From positions 1 to 7,392 of the forward strand of contig CALIQO010000031.1 in the NCBI GenBank assembly GCA_938044055.1: a stretch of DNA of 7,392 nt. Reading direction: 5' to 3'. The notes beneath the pieces are model-generated. The model was not told the DNA's origin. It made no database searches and was given only the letters and a program-made list of their open reading frames with translations. Origin of the DNA: an uncultured Saprospiraceae bacterium (lineage in GTDB: Bacteria > Bacteroidota > Bacteroidia > Chitinophagales > Saprospiraceae). The first letter of the stretch is position 1, and each line of letters begins with the position of its first letter. Made by a program: the position numbers and the translations under genes. Positions 7,063-7,392 of the stretch are shown in pieces.

Positions 7063-7333
7063 AGAAATAAGAAAATATTCTGATCGTCAATACGATGGAG
7101 TAAAGATAAGCTCTTTCATGGAAGCTGTTTTTCCAAGCAGGTGGTCTCGGAATACAGGTCCTCCTACAATAGAATTTATTTCCATGCCTGGGTTTAAAGA
7201 AGCAAAACCTTACTTCGCAGAATACTACTCTTGGAGAAAGGGCTACCAATTCGCTGCCCATAACATCAGGTTACGATTGTTTAAAAATGCCGAAGTTTTA
7301 CTAGTTGAAATTCAATCCCAACTAAATAATTAG
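7031..7333 (+). CDS. Hypothetical 100-residue ORF, possibly the C-terminal remnant of the same broken gene
   Basis: The frame runs from ATG 7031 to TAG 7331-7333, overlaps the preceding short frame by 32 nt and lies in the +1 frame relative to it. I do not recognise a domain. The product is soluble, aromatic and basic in the middle (AEYYSWRKGYQFAAHN at residues 63-78) and ends in a helical stretch, LFKNAEVLLVEIQSQL (83-98). That ending resembles the C-terminal helix of MIKFFRKIR-type proteins, where several residues are followed by LL..I...L. If so, this is the C-terminal part of a gene whose middle, including the membrane helix, was lost, and the ATG at 7031 is incidental. Alternatively it is an unrelated small gene. 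No Shine-Dalgarno sequence is visible. Confidence 0.45.
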   Translation: MVIKQENIFNEEIRKYSDRQYDGVKISSFMEAVFPSRWSRNTGPPTIEFISMPGFKEAKPYFAEYYSWRKGYQFAAHNIRLRLFKNAEVLLVEIQSQLNN

Positions 7334-7354
7334 CAAGTTTAATAAAGGAGCTTG
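7334..7354 (+). terminator. Weak candidate terminator after the right-end ORF
   Basis: CAAGTTT (7334-7340) can pair with GAGCTTG (7348-7354) across a 7-nt loop, using G-T wobbles at two positions. It is followed by ATAAATTTTCTTCTTT, a discontinuous T-rich tract. It begins immediately after the TAG of the right-end ORF. The stem is weak, so this is only a possibility. Confidence 0.3.
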
Positions 7355-7392
7355 ATAAATTTTCTTCTTTATATATTCTAAAAAAGTGAACC

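Noticed and set aside
7028..7261. 77-residue minus-strand ORF at the right end
   Set aside because: No family motif is visible, and its cysteine/arginine/phenylalanine-rich composition looks like an antisense shadow of the plus-strand frame.
1..7392. CRISPR, tRNA, rRNA, insertion sequence, phage, toxin-antitoxin or defence genes
   Set aside because: No array-like repeats, cloverleaf sequences, transposase or integrase motifs, or toxin/antitoxin pairs were seen in either strand.

Overview
The window looks like ordinary chromosomal sequence from a member of the Bacteroidota. The evidence is AT-rich DNA, start codons in AT-rich leaders without a clear Shine-Dalgarno sequence, two Bacteroidota-style lipoproteins, an M16 peptidase gene pair of a type common in this phylum, and a degenerate gene beginning MIKFFRKIR, the typical N-terminus of a Bacteroidota membrane-protein family. 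I cannot fix the genus. There are no rRNA or tRNA genes, insertion sequences, CRISPR arrays or phage genes.

Layout. Positions 1-516 (+) hold the C-terminal 171 codons of a uridine kinase-like P-loop nucleoside kinase, cut by the window edge. It converges on a minus-strand pair of M16 metallopeptidase genes, with a hairpin terminator (513-546) in between that overlaps the kinase stop codon. The upstream gene of the pair (4069-2747) encodes a secreted subunit with the zinc motif HxxEH. The downstream gene (2707-569) encodes a probable lipoprotein that lacks the zinc motif, keeps the Arg/Tyr substrate-binding pair, and carries a C-terminal LolA-like domain. Further upstream on the minus strand is a small YkuK/DUF458 RNase H-like protein (4731-4240). 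An AT-rich divergent intergenic region (4732-4848) with a direct repeat and a perfect palindrome separates it from a plus-strand lipoprotein of the YyaL/DUF255 family (4849-6960). The right end (6988-7333) holds what looks like a decayed, internally deleted gene.

How the genes work together. The only convincing functional unit is the M16 pair. The two products have complementary active-site halves and probably form one heterodimeric protease in the cell envelope. The YyaL-family lipoprotein also looks envelope-located. The kinase and the YkuK protein look cytoplasmic and are probably unrelated neighbours. I see no clear new multi-gene system. The most notable points are the complementary M16 pair with its LolA-like extension, the cis-elements in the divergent region, and the gene remnant at the right end.
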